Below are positions 19,374 through 27,800 of a stretch of 64,000 nt of DNA, piece by piece; positions within the stretch are counted from its first letter, which is position 1; each line of letters opens with the position of its first letter. Location: the NCBI RefSeq assembly GCF_036924745.1, contig NZ_JAZHSD010000001.1:1054001-1118000 (forward strand), in the 5' to 3' direction. Below the pieces are notes generated by a model, which saw only the letters and a program-made list of their open reading frames with translations, did no database searches and had not been told where the DNA came from. The stretch is from Bradyrhizobium sp. AZCC 1693 (GTDB taxonomy: Bacteria; Pseudomonadota; Alphaproteobacteria; Rhizobiales; Xanthobacteraceae). The position numbers were made by a program, and so were the translations under genes.

Positions 19374-20666
19374 ATGTCGCGTCCCGCCCGGTTGGCTCTG
19401 CTTTTCCCGCTGGCCTGTATCGCCGCCTGCAGCCTGGCCCTGTCGGCCGTGCCCTCGCGGGCTGCGCCGGAGGGGCGCATCCATGAGCTGGCGCAGCAGG
19501 AAAAGGCCCCGCTGCTCGATACGCTGCGCGATCTCGTGAACATCGAATCCGGCAGCAAGGACGCCGAGGGCCTGGCCCGGCTGGCAGCGTTGATCGGCGA
19601 ACGCCTGACCCGGCTGGGCGGCAAGGTCGAGGTCATCGAACCGGCTGACATCTACCGGATGGACGACACGCCGGAGAAGCCGGGCGCCATGGTGCACGCC
19701 GAATTCAAGGGGACCGGAGCCAAGAAGATCATGCTGATCGCCCACATGGACACCGTCTACCTGCGCGGCATGCTGAAGGATCAACCCTTCCGCATCGACG
19801 GCGAGCGCGCCTATGGGCTCGCCATCGCCGACGACAAGCAGGGAGTAGCACTGATCCTGCACACGGTTGCGATGCTGCAATCACTGAAGTTCAGGGATTA
19901 CGGCACGCTGACCGTGCTGATCAACGGCGACGAGGAGATCAGCTCGCCGGGCTCGCGCAGCACCATCACCCGCATGGCGGGCGAACAGGACGCGGTGTTC
20001 TCCTACGAAGGCGGCGGCGAGGACGGCCGCCTGCGCCTGGCCACCAGCGGCATCGGCGCGGCGTACCTGACGGTGGGCGGCAAGGCCTCGCACGCTGGTG
20101 CTGCGCCGGACAAAGGCGTGAACGCGCTGGTCGAGCTGTCCCACCAGGTGCTGCAATTGAGCGACCTGTCACGGCGCGACCAGGGCGTGAGCCTGAACTG
20201 GACGGTCTCGCAGGCCGGCACCAACCGCAACGTGATCCCGGCACAGGCCACCGCGCAAGGCGACGCAAGGGCGCTGAAGGTGTCCGATTTCACTGAGCTG
20301 GAGGCCACGCTGCAGCAACGCGTCAGGACGCAGCGGATCCCCGACGCCAAGGTGCAGCTCCGGTTCGAGATGCGCCGCCCGCCGCTGGAAGCCACGCCCG
20401 CCTCGCGCCGCCTGGCTGCCCACGGCGCCGCCATCTACGGGGAATTGGGGTTGCCATTGAAGGTGATCGACGTGGCCTCTGGCGGCGGTACCGACGCCGC
20501 GTTCGCCGCCCTCAAGACCACGGCCCCCGTCATCGAGGGCTTCGGCCTGAGCGGCTACGGTGCCCACTCGAACGACGCCGAGTATGTGAAGCTGGAGACG
20601 ATCGTGCCGCGCCTTTATTTGTCGACGCGCATGATCATGGATCTGTCGCAGGACAAGGTGAAATAA
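19374..20666 (+). CDS. Exported M20-family zinc metallopeptidase, glutamate carboxypeptidase type
   Basis: A 430-residue secreted M20A/CPG2-like hydrolase, which removes C-terminal glutamate from folates or small peptides. A signal peptide is clear (LALLFPLACIAACSLALSAV, cleavage near PSRAAPEG). Zinc ligands appear as LIAHMDTVYLRG, ADDKQG and NGDEEISSPGS with the catalytic Glu-Glu. The dimerisation domain is inserted in the middle, and the terminal His motif is GYGAHSNDAEYV. The ATG at 19374 is preceded by GAAAGGA; upstream in-frame codons lack support. It stands alone, and an inverted repeat follows the stop. Confidence 0.92.
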   Translation: MSRPARLALLFPLACIAACSLALSAVPSRAAPEGRIHELAQQEKAPLLDTLRDLVNIESGSKDAEGLARLAALIGERLTRLGGKVEVIEPADIYRMDDTPEKPGAMVHAEFKGTGAKKIMLIAHMDTVYLRGMLKDQPFRIDGERAYGLAIADDKQGVALILHTVAMLQSLKFRDYGTLTVLINGDEEISSPGSRSTITRMAGEQDAVFSYEGGGEDGRLRLATSGIGAAYLTVGGKASHAGAAPDKGVNALVELSHQVLQLSDLSRRDQGVSLNWTVSQAGTNRNVIPAQATAQGDARALKVSDFTELEATLQQRVRTQRIPDAKVQLRFEMRRPPLEATPASRRLAAHGAAIYGELGLPLKVIDVASGGGTDAAFAALKTTAPVIEGFGLSGYGAHSNDAEYVKLETIVPRLYLSTRMIMDLSQDKVK

Positions 20667-20680
20667 GACCAGTGCTGCGA

Positions 20681-20751
20681 GTAGCCCGCATGAGCGGAGC
20701 GATATGCGGGACAGACCAAGCCCCGGATGTCGCTTCGCTCATCCGGACTAC
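20681..20751. repeat. Intergenic imperfect inverted repeat (type 1)
   Basis: The left arm begins GTAGCCCGCATGAGCGGAGC and the right arm ends GCTCATCCGGACTAC; the arms of about 30 bases pair with few mismatches around a 10-base loop. Repeats of this CCGGATGAGCGAAGCGACAT type recur between genes in Bradyrhizobium (from memory). It follows the M20 gene and could end its transcript. The remaining bases up to 21025 hold no gene I can support, only the leader of the RTX gene with AAGGAG before its ATG. Confidence 0.7.
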
Positions 20752-21025
20752 GTGCTACTCGAAGTTCCCTTAGCAAGCCCTTCAGCTTGAACAAGTAACG
20801 ATGCGGCAACGACGAGCATCGCTTCTTCAACAATCGCAACATCGACTCAATCCTGCCACGACACGCTCACGTTGAACACGTAAGTGTGGTCTGCTGTTTC
20901 GCTTTGCGCAGCGAAGTGCTCACAAATTGTGCTGCGTCCAACGTGCGGAACACGCAGAGTGGTGAATTTGCGCAGACGAAGGAGCCACCAAACAGCAGAA
21001 ACTTCAAAAGAAAAGGAGCTGTACG

Positions 21026-23332
21026 ATGGCGGGCGTGTTTCCTGTTCAAGGATTTGGATTCCTCTCCAACTACAATGGTGCATTCGTCGCCAGTTCCGCG
21101 CTGGCCGCCATGCAGGCGATTGCGGGCACCAATGCAAACTCGATCGAACTCGCTCCGCGGCTGTTTATGCAAACCAGGACGTCGAATGACGTCTTCGCCG
21201 ATCCCAACAAGACCGAGAGCGACGCCAATATTCTGCAGGCCATTGCAAATGCGCAGGCGCTCGGGCTTTCGGTCACGCTGAAGCCCATGGTCTCGGCCCT
21301 CGATGGCTCGCTTGCATACGTCCTCAATCCGAGCGATCCCGCCGCCTTCTTTGCTTCCTACAAGAACCAAATGGTTCATATGGCTGAAATCGCCGAACAA
21401 GCAGACGTCAGCATGCTTGTGATCGGCAATGAGCTGGGCAAGCTCTCCGGCCCTGAAAACCGAAGTTATTGGGTCGACCTCATCGATTCCGTACGCGCCG
21501 TGTTCCACGGCGAGATCACCTATGCAGCCGCAACCGACGAAGCCATCAATGTCAGCTTTTGGGACAAGGTTGATGTCATCGGAATCAATGCTTATCCGCC
21601 GCTGACGACGAAAACGGACCCGACCGTCGAGGAGATGGTCAATGCGTGGAACAGCATGTCCACCGACGACTACTGGGCGAAGGTGATGAACCACATGTCG
21701 CCGGTCGATTTCTTCCATTCCCTTGCCTTGCAGTACGACAAGCAGGTGTTCTTCACCGAAACCGGCTACCGCAGTGTCGACGGAACCAATATCAGTCCGG
21801 GCGGCTGGGCCGACAGCACGACGCAAGATGTCCAGGAGCAATACGATGCCTTCAACGCCTTCTTTCAGGTGTGGGGATCGGAAGGCGGAAGCTGGTTCAG
21901 AGGCGCGTCGATCTGGAACTGGGATACGAACAACAAGTATTCGCCGATCGGCTATTCGCCCGAAGGCAAGCCAGCACAGGGGTTGATTACTGAATGGTAT
22001 GGAGGTCAGCACCAGCCGCCCGGTCAAACCCTAACGGGTTCTCCCTCCGTCGATTTGATGGATGTCGGCAGCGGCAATGACGTGCTGTCGGGCGGGGTCG
22101 GCAACGATACCATCAAGTCAGACGGGGGCGACGACACCATTACCGGCGGCCCCGATACAATTCCGAAACTCACGGAGACCACCGTCACGGTGACGGGCTA
22201 CAGCTCCGTCGTCGACGGCGTCGGCGCCAAAATGCAGCTCCTAATCAACGGGCAGCAGATCGGCAACACAGTCGAATTCCACGGCGCGACCGACCCATCG
22301 GGCTTCCAGACCTTCACATTCACATTCGCCAACCCGGCTACCGTCTCCAGTCTCGATCTCGCCTTCATTAACGACGTCGCTAACGCCAATGGCGACCGCA
22401 ACCTCTACATCAAGGATATCACCGTCAATGGCGAACACCTTGCCGTCTCCGATGGCGTCAATCCAAGTTCGCCGGGAACCTGGAATCTCTATCAGAACAA
22501 GTCCATCCACTACGACATGACCGGTCACCAGGACCTGTTCTTCGGCGCCTCGACCGATGACGATAGCCTTGAAGGAGGCACGGGCAAGGATGTGATAAAC
22601 GGCGGCGCCGGGGCAGACGTGATCCAGGGCGGCGCGGGCAACGACACCATCACCGGCGGCCCCGGCGCGGATGTGATCCACGGCGGGGCGGACGACGATA
22701 CGATCAACAGCGGCGCCGGCATCGCGACCGCAACCGATCAGCTCTATGGCGACGACGGCAATGACATCATCAAGGCTGGCAGCGGCGACACCGGCGCCCT
22801 ACTCGACGGCGGCGCTGGCAAGGATCAGTTGTATGGCAGCTGGGCGGCGAACGTCATGAACGGCGACGACGGCAATGATTATTTGTCCAGCGGCGGCGGA
22901 CTGGATGTCATGCATGGCAACGCCGGTGACGATCAGCTAAAGGGCGGCGCCGCGGCGACCAGGATGTACGGCGACGATGGCAACGATAGTTTGCAGGGCG
23001 TCACCGGCAACGAGTTCCTGTACGGTGGCAGCGGCAACGACCGGCTGACCGGCGGCGCCGGAAACGATTATCTGGCCGGCGGGACGGGCAACGATACGTT
23101 TGTGTTCGCCCCTGGCTTCGGCAAGGACACCGTTGCCGACTTCCAGAATACCGATGGCGTGCAGGACATCATTCAGTTCGACAAGACCGTGTTTGCCGAC
23201 TTCAGCGCGCTCCAATCGCACATGGCCGAGGTTGGCACCAGCGTCGTGATTACGATCGACGCCAACCACACGGTCGAGATTCAGAACAAGACAATGAGCC
23301 AACTCCACGCCAGCGATTTCCTGTTCGTCTAA
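21026..23332 (+). CDS. RTX-type secreted glycoside hydrolase (GH113-like catalytic domain, CBM60-like insert, calcium-binding repeats)
   Basis: A 768-residue multidomain protein. Residues 1-325 form a TIM-barrel glycosidase resembling GH113 (beta-mannanases): LGLSVTLKPMV, the likely acid/base E136 in VIGNELGKL, GINAYPPL, and the likely nucleophile E245 in FFTETGYRS. Residues 340-375 start RTX nonapeptides (GGxGND). Residues 383-475 form a beta-sandwich resembling xylan-binding CBM60. From about 510 to 700 comes a long RTX array (GGAGNDTITGGPGAD), then a C-terminal secretion domain (TFVFAPGFGKDTVADFQ). It has no signal peptide, as expected for type I secretion. TolC encoded at 27.8 kb could be the outer-membrane exit. 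The GH family call is by motif memory. Confidence 0.85.
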   Translation: MAGVFPVQGFGFLSNYNGAFVASSALAAMQAIAGTNANSIELAPRLFMQTRTSNDVFADPNKTESDANILQAIANAQALGLSVTLKPMVSALDGSLAYVLNPSDPAAFFASYKNQMVHMAEIAEQADVSMLVIGNELGKLSGPENRSYWVDLIDSVRAVFHGEITYAAATDEAINVSFWDKVDVIGINAYPPLTTKTDPTVEEMVNAWNSMSTDDYWAKVMNHMSPVDFFHSLALQYDKQVFFTETGYRSVDGTNISPGGWADSTTQDVQEQYDAFNAFFQVWGSEGGSWFRGASIWNWDTNNKYSPIGYSPEGKPAQGLITEWYGGQHQPPGQTLTGSPSVDLMDVGSGNDVLSGGVGNDTIKSDGGDDTITGGPDTIPKLTETTVTVTGYSSVVDGVGAKMQLLINGQQIGNTVEFHGATDPSGFQTFTFTFANPATVSSLDLAFINDVANANGDRNLYIKDITVNGEHLAVSDGVNPSSPGTWNLYQNKSIHYDMTGHQDLFFGASTDDDSLEGGTGKDVINGGAGADVIQGGAGNDTITGGPGADVIHGGADDDTINSGAGIATATDQLYGDDGNDIIKAGSGDTGALLDGGAGKDQLYGSWAANVMNGDDGNDYLSSGGGLDVMHGNAGDDQLKGGAAATRMYGDDGNDSLQGVTGNEFLYGGSGNDRLTGGAGNDYLAGGTGNDTFVFAPGFGKDTVADFQNTDGVQDIIQFDKTVFADFSALQSHMAEVGTSVVITIDANHTVEIQNKTMSQLHASDFLFV

Positions 23333-23384
23333 CCGGGCAAGCGCCCGGTGCCGACAACCATCGCGCGGTTAGACCGCGCGATGG
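23333..23384 (+). terminator. Two hairpins after the RTX gene
   Basis: Directly after the stop, CCGGGC and GCCCGG pair across AAGC (23333-23348). Ten bases on, CCATCGCGCGGT and ACCGCGCGATGG form a perfect 12-bp stem with a TAG loop (23358-23384). There is no T-run, so this may be a transcript-end stabiliser or a bidirectional stop between the convergent RTX gene and valS rather than a classic intrinsic terminator. Confidence 0.55.
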
Positions 23385-23502
23385 CAGATAGCAAGTAGCT
23401 GATCGCGTCGTAGAAGCGTTCGGCGGCGGCGAATTCGAATACCGTGATGGAGACATGGTCCAGCATCGAGCCATCCTTCGATGATGACTCAAGCTACTTC
23501 AG

Positions 23503-23583
23503 CCGTCATTGCGAGCGCAGCGAAGATCCACATCTCGGCATAACGGATAGATGGATTGCTTCGCTTCGCTCGCAATGACGGGG
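23503..23583. repeat. Intergenic inverted repeat (type 2)
   Basis: CCGTCATTGCGAGCGCAGCG on the left pairs with CGCTTCGCTCGCAATGACGG on the right, with a loop of about 40 bases. This CGTCATTGCGAGCGAAGCGAAGCAATCC family is, from memory, dispersed in Bradyrhizobium genomes. It sits between the RTX gene and the end of valS. It is different in sequence from the repeat at 20.7 kb. Confidence 0.7.
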
Positions 23584-23616
23584 ATAATTCCGCGCCTCGC
23601 GTCAGTCAGGCGTCCG

Positions 23617-26484
23617 TCAGGACGCCATCTTCAAACGCTCCAGCGCTTCCTGCAGCTTGGCCTTGCGCGCCACCGCCGCCTCGCGCTTTTCCTTTTCTTC
23701 TTCGACGATCTCCTCGGGCGCGTTCGCCACGAATTTCTCGTTGCCGAGTTTGGCGTCGACGCGCTTGATGTCGGCGTCGGCCTTGACGATTTCCTTGTCG
23801 AGCCGCGTCTTTTCCGCGGAAAGGTCGATCACGCCTTTCAGCGGCAGCGCCACCACCTCGCCGCGCACCAGCAACTGCACCGCGCCCTCCGGCGGGCGAT
23901 CGGCAAAGGAGATATCCGCCAGACGCGCCAGGCGTTTCACGGTGTCGTTCCAGCGCTGCGCGCGCTCCTTGGTCTCGGGGGATGTTCCCGACAGCACCAG
24001 CGGGATCAACGTGGCCGGCGGAATGTTCATTTCCGAGCGCACCGAACGGATCGCAGTGACGAGATCGACCACCCAGCCGATTTCGGCTTCCGCGGCGGGA
24101 TCGCTGAAATCGCCGGCGTCGAGCGCGGCCATGACCGGCGCGATCAGCGGATCGCCGGGACCCGCCATCGCCACCGCAGCGATCTGCTCGGCCGTGATCG
24201 AACTCGCCTTGCGCGGCCATTCGGCGAGCACCAGCAGGCCCTCGCGCTTGGCCGTCACCGCCCAGAGTTCCTCGGTGATGAACGGCATGAACGGATGCAG
24301 CAGTTTCAGGATCTCGTCCCGCGCCCAGGCGGTCATGGCGCGGGTCTCGGCCTTGGCCGCCCCCTCCTCGCCCATCAACACGGGCTTTGCGAGTTCGACA
24401 TACCAGTCGCAATAGACGTTCCAGACGAAGCGATAGATCGTGTTGGCCGCATCGTTGAAGCGATAGCCCTCGATCGCCTCGGTCACCTCGCGCGTGGCGC
24501 GCGAAGTCTCGTGCGCGATCCAGCGGTTCAGGATCTCTTTCGCCGCGGTCGGATCGAAGCCCGCTGGCTGCTCACAGCCGTTCATCTCGGCAAAGCGGCA
24601 GGCATTCCACAGCTTGGTCGCGAAATTCCGATTGGTTTCGACGAGTTGCGGCGACAGCTTGATGTCGTGGCTGTGGGCCGCGCCGCGCGCCAGCGCAAAA
24701 CGCAGCGCGTCGGCGCCAAAGTCGTCGATGACGCCCAGGGGGTCGATGACGTTGCCTTTCGACTTCGACATCTTCGCGCCCTTTTCGTCGCGAACCAGGC
24801 GGTGGATGTAGACGGTCGAGAACGGCGCCTCCTTCATGAAGTGCAGGCCCATCATCATCATCCGGGCGACCCAGAAGAAGATGATGTCCCATCCCGTGAC
24901 GAGGACGTTGGTCGGATAATAGCGCTTCACCTCCGGCGTTTCGTCCGGCCAGCCGAGCGTCGAGAACGGCCACAGTCCCGAGGAGAACCAGGTATCAAGC
25001 ACGTCCTCGTCTCGCGTGATGAAGCCCTCGCGCCTGGCAGGGTCCTGCGCCATCTCGCGCCCCTGCTCTTCCGTGATGACTTCCTGTTCGACATAGTAAC
25101 CGAGCGCGTTGCCGACCGCTTCCTCTTCGGTCTCGGCGACGAACACCTTGCCGTCGGGGCCGTACCACGCGGGAATCTGGTGGCCCCACCAGAGCTGGCG
25201 CGAGATGCACCAGGGCTGGATGTTCTCCATCCATTCGAAATAGGTCTTTTCCCAATTCCTGGGCACGAAGGTGGTCGCGCCCGAGCGCACGGCCGCGATC
25301 GCCGGCTGCGCCATGGTTTTGGCGTCGACATACCACTGGTCGGTCAGATAGGGCTCAAGGACCACGCCGGAGCGGTCGCCATGCGGCACCATATGCGTAT
25401 TCGGCTCGACCTTTTCCAGGAAGCCGAAATCCTCCAGCCGGGTGACGAGCTTCTTGCGCGCGGCGAAGCGTTCGACGTTGTTCAGCTCTTCGGCCAGTTG
25501 CTCCGAACCTTCCGGCAAGCCGCGCAAATAATCCTCGTTGCCCACGAGGTTCATGCAGCCTTCCTGATCAAACACGTTGATCCGCGGCAGGCCATGCCGC
25601 TTGCCGACCTCGAAGTCGTTGAAGTCGTGCGCCGGCGTAATCTTGACCGCGCCCGAACCCTTCTCGGGATCGGCGTAGTCGTCGCCGATGATCGGGATGC
25701 GGCGGCCGACCAGCGGCAGGATCACATGCTGGCCGATCAGATGTCCGAGGCGTTCGTTGTCCGGATGGACCGCAACGGCGGTGTCGCCGAGCATCGTCTC
25801 GGGCCGCGTCGTCGCCACGACGACAAAAGTCGAGGCATCATCGGGGCTAAACGTCTTGCCCTCGATCGGATAGCGCAGGTACCAGAGACTGCCCTTGACC
25901 TCGATCTGCTGCACTTCGAGGTCGGAGACCGCGGTAAGCAGTTTCGTATCCCAGTTCACCAGCCGCTTGTCTTTGTAAATCAACCCTGCGCGGTGCAACT
26001 CGACGAACACCTTCACGACCGCGCGCGAAAGGCCCTCGTCCATCGTAAAGCGCTCGCGTGACCAGTCGCAGGAAGCGCCGAGACGCTTGAGTTGATTGAC
26101 GATGGTGTCGCCACTCTCCGCCTTCCACTGCCAGACGCGCTCGAGGAATTTGGCGCGGCCCAGGTCGCGGCGGCCCGGCTCCTGCCGTTCCATCAATTGC
26201 CGTTCGACCACCATCTGGGTCGCGATACCGGCATGGTCGGTGCCGGGCTGCCACAGCACATCGCGGCCGCGCATGCGCTCGAAGCGGCAGAGGATGTCCT
26301 GCAGCGTGTTGTTCAGCGCGTGGCCCATATGCAGCGAGCCCGTCACGTTCGGCGGCGGGATCACGATGGCGAACGGCGCGGCGTCTTTTCGTTCCGGGCG
26401 GCCGGCTTTGAACGCGCCGCTCTCCTCCCAGATCCGGGACATGCGGCTTTCGATATCGGCGGGCTGGTAGTTTTTCTCGATCAT
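23617..26484 (-). CDS. valS: Valyl-tRNA synthetase
   Basis: A 955-residue class I aminoacyl-tRNA synthetase. The HIGH motif is GSLHMGH within IPPPNVTGSLHMGHALNN, and the KMSKS motif is GAKMSKSKGNVIDP. The editing (CP1) domain lies between them, with TTRPETMLGDTAVAV. The C-terminal tRNA-binding coiled coil (EKTRLDKEIVKADADIKRVDAKL) is present. Size is normal. The ATG at 26484 gives the family N-terminus MIEKNYQPADIE. The gene shares its strand with popZ and tolC but is about 280 bases from popZ, so it probably has its own promoter. Confidence 0.98.
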   Translation of the reverse strand: MIEKNYQPADIESRMSRIWEESGAFKAGRPERKDAAPFAIVIPPPNVTGSLHMGHALNNTLQDILCRFERMRGRDVLWQPGTDHAGIATQMVVERQLMERQEPGRRDLGRAKFLERVWQWKAESGDTIVNQLKRLGASCDWSRERFTMDEGLSRAVVKVFVELHRAGLIYKDKRLVNWDTKLLTAVSDLEVQQIEVKGSLWYLRYPIEGKTFSPDDASTFVVVATTRPETMLGDTAVAVHPDNERLGHLIGQHVILPLVGRRIPIIGDDYADPEKGSGAVKITPAHDFNDFEVGKRHGLPRINVFDQEGCMNLVGNEDYLRGLPEGSEQLAEELNNVERFAARKKLVTRLEDFGFLEKVEPNTHMVPHGDRSGVVLEPYLTDQWYVDAKTMAQPAIAAVRSGATTFVPRNWEKTYFEWMENIQPWCISRQLWWGHQIPAWYGPDGKVFVAETEEEAVGNALGYYVEQEVITEEQGREMAQDPARREGFITRDEDVLDTWFSSGLWPFSTLGWPDETPEVKRYYPTNVLVTGWDIIFFWVARMMMMGLHFMKEAPFSTVYIHRLVRDEKGAKMSKSKGNVIDPLGVIDDFGADALRFALARGAAHSHDIKLSPQLVETNRNFATKLWNACRFAEMNGCEQPAGFDPTAAKEILNRWIAHETSRATREVTEAIEGYRFNDAANTIYRFVWNVYCDWYVELAKPVLMGEEGAAKAETRAMTAWARDEILKLLHPFMPFITEELWAVTAKREGLLVLAEWPRKASSITAEQIAAVAMAGPGDPLIAPVMAALDAGDFSDPAAEAEIGWVVDLVTAIRSVRSEMNIPPATLIPLVLSGTSPETKERAQRWNDTVKRLARLADISFADRPPEGAVQLLVRGEVVALPLKGVIDLSAEKTRLDKEIVKADADIKRVDAKLGNEKFVANAPEEIVEEEKEKREAAVARKAKLQEALERLKMAS

Positions 26485-26767
26485 GGCACTGCAATTGGGA
26501 TGTAGGGGGCGGTCTTGAGCAGATCCGTCGCCGGTCCGCTCAAAGAATGTAAATCAAATCAACGTGGTAGCGCCCGGTTTGGATGCGATGGCGCCGGGCC
26601 GCGCCCTAGAAAGCCGCCACAGCGTCTCAAGTCAACCTGACAACTCCGGTTCAGGGCAGCGGGAGCCCGCGGTAACGCCGGTTTGAAGGTACGAATAGGT
26701 CCACGATCGACGCCTGCCGAGGCGGCCTCGATGCTGCCTCGCCCCAGCCTTGGCGCGACCTTTGGGA

Positions 26768-27484
26768 CTAGCGCCCGCCGCGCGAAACCCGTTCGATTTC
26801 GGCCTTGACGATCCGCTCCACCAATCCCGGCAAATTGTCGTCGAGCCAGGATTTCAGCATGGGCCGCAGCATTTCCTTGACCAGATCTTCCAGCGTCCGC
26901 GCATTGTTGCTCAGCACGGTATTGGCCAGCGAATTGAAGGCAGATTCCACGGCGGAGACGGTCGAATGCGATAACATTGGTCGCGCTGGCGCGGCCTCGA
27001 ACGGCGGCTCATAGGCCGGCTGGCGACGTGACGCCTTGGCTTCGGTGAATTCGAGGTCGTCCTGCGGTTCGACCTTGTTGAATGTTGCCGCGGCAGGGGC
27101 TGGTGCAGGCTCCGGCAATGCCATCTCGTCGGTGAGTTCGAAAACATCGGCCTCGGGCTGCGCCGGCCTGATGTCCGCCTCGGGCGTCGCCGCATCGAGG
27201 CTCGCCAGCATCGCGTCGATGTCATCCTGGTTGTTGCTGGCGGGGGGTTCGGGCGCAGGCGGCGGTGGTGGCGGCGGGGCTGGCTTCGGCGCGGCAACCG
27301 GCTTCGGGGCCGGCGCAATCGCCGATGGCGGGATATCTTTCATGACGGCCGGCTTTGCGGCAGCCGCCGGGCTCGCCGGCTTTTCGGCAGCCGCAGGCTT
27401 AGCCTCGTCGTCGGCAATGATGCGACGGATCGACGCCAGAATCTCCTCCATCGAGGGCTCTTGGACCTTTGCAGGTTGCGTCAT
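26768..27484 (-). CDS. popZ: Polar organizing protein PopZ (DUF2497)
   Basis: A 238-residue PopZ-like scaffold that forms a polar matrix, tethers ParB-parS and recruits cell-cycle regulators in alphaproteobacteria. The conserved N-terminal interaction helix is EPSMEEILASIRRIIADDE; a long Pro/Ala/Glu-rich acidic disordered linker follows. The C-terminal helical oligomerisation region starts near STVSAVESAFNSLANTVL and includes NARTLEDLVKEMLRPMLKSWLDDNLPGLVERIVKAEIERV. The ATG at 27484 has GGAG 7-8 bases upstream; a GTG four codons earlier is possible. Position beside valS is the usual one in this order. Confidence 0.93.
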   Translation of the reverse strand: MTQPAKVQEPSMEEILASIRRIIADDEAKPAAAEKPASPAAAAKPAVMKDIPPSAIAPAPKPVAAPKPAPPPPPPPAPEPPASNNQDDIDAMLASLDAATPEADIRPAQPEADVFELTDEMALPEPAPAPAAATFNKVEPQDDLEFTEAKASRRQPAYEPPFEAAPARPMLSHSTVSAVESAFNSLANTVLSNNARTLEDLVKEMLRPMLKSWLDDNLPGLVERIVKAEIERVSRGGR

Positions 27485-27737
27485 TTCCGACTCCACATCG
27501 AAACCATTTTACATCAAAGCCACGAAGGAATTGCCGGTTCCGGATATCGAGGCCGGGATTTTCATCGCACAAGCCCGACTTGTCCCCAGATCCAGCCTGC
27601 CCGCTGCATCGCGCGCAGGTCCTGCTCCCCTCAAGGCGTCCCCGACGCGCGTCCCTGCGATGCAAAGACGCGGGCCACGAATCGCTCAGCTCGCCACAGA
27701 AACGGTACGTCATGGCCACAATTGATTGCAAGCAAAG

Positions 27738-27762
27738 CGCCCGGCGCTTCAGGCGCCGGGCG
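27738..27762 (-). terminator. Intrinsic-terminator-like hairpin after tolC
   Basis: CGCCCGGCGC and GCGCCGGGCG pair across a 5-base loop. Read on the minus strand the stem is followed within one base by TTTGCTTGC. It stands 38 bases after the tolC stop and before popZ. The rest of the 316-base tolC-popZ spacer carries no gene I can support. Confidence 0.6.
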
Positions 27763-27800
27763 ACGATTTCATCCCGCCTGTGCGGAAATAGACTCGGAGA

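Noticed and set aside
20867..22027. 386-codon minus-strand frame opposite the RTX glycosidase
   Set aside because: The plus strand has catalytic and RTX motifs and an AAGGAG site; the antisense frame has none.
22060..23100. Periodic repeats that might be taken for CRISPR or satellite DNA
   Set aside because: They are in-frame RTX calcium-binding nonapeptides (GGxGxDx) of the secreted glycosidase.
23551..26061. 836-codon open frame on the plus strand
   Set aside because: Antisense to valS, which has all class I synthetase motifs; same artefact of G+C-rich third positions.
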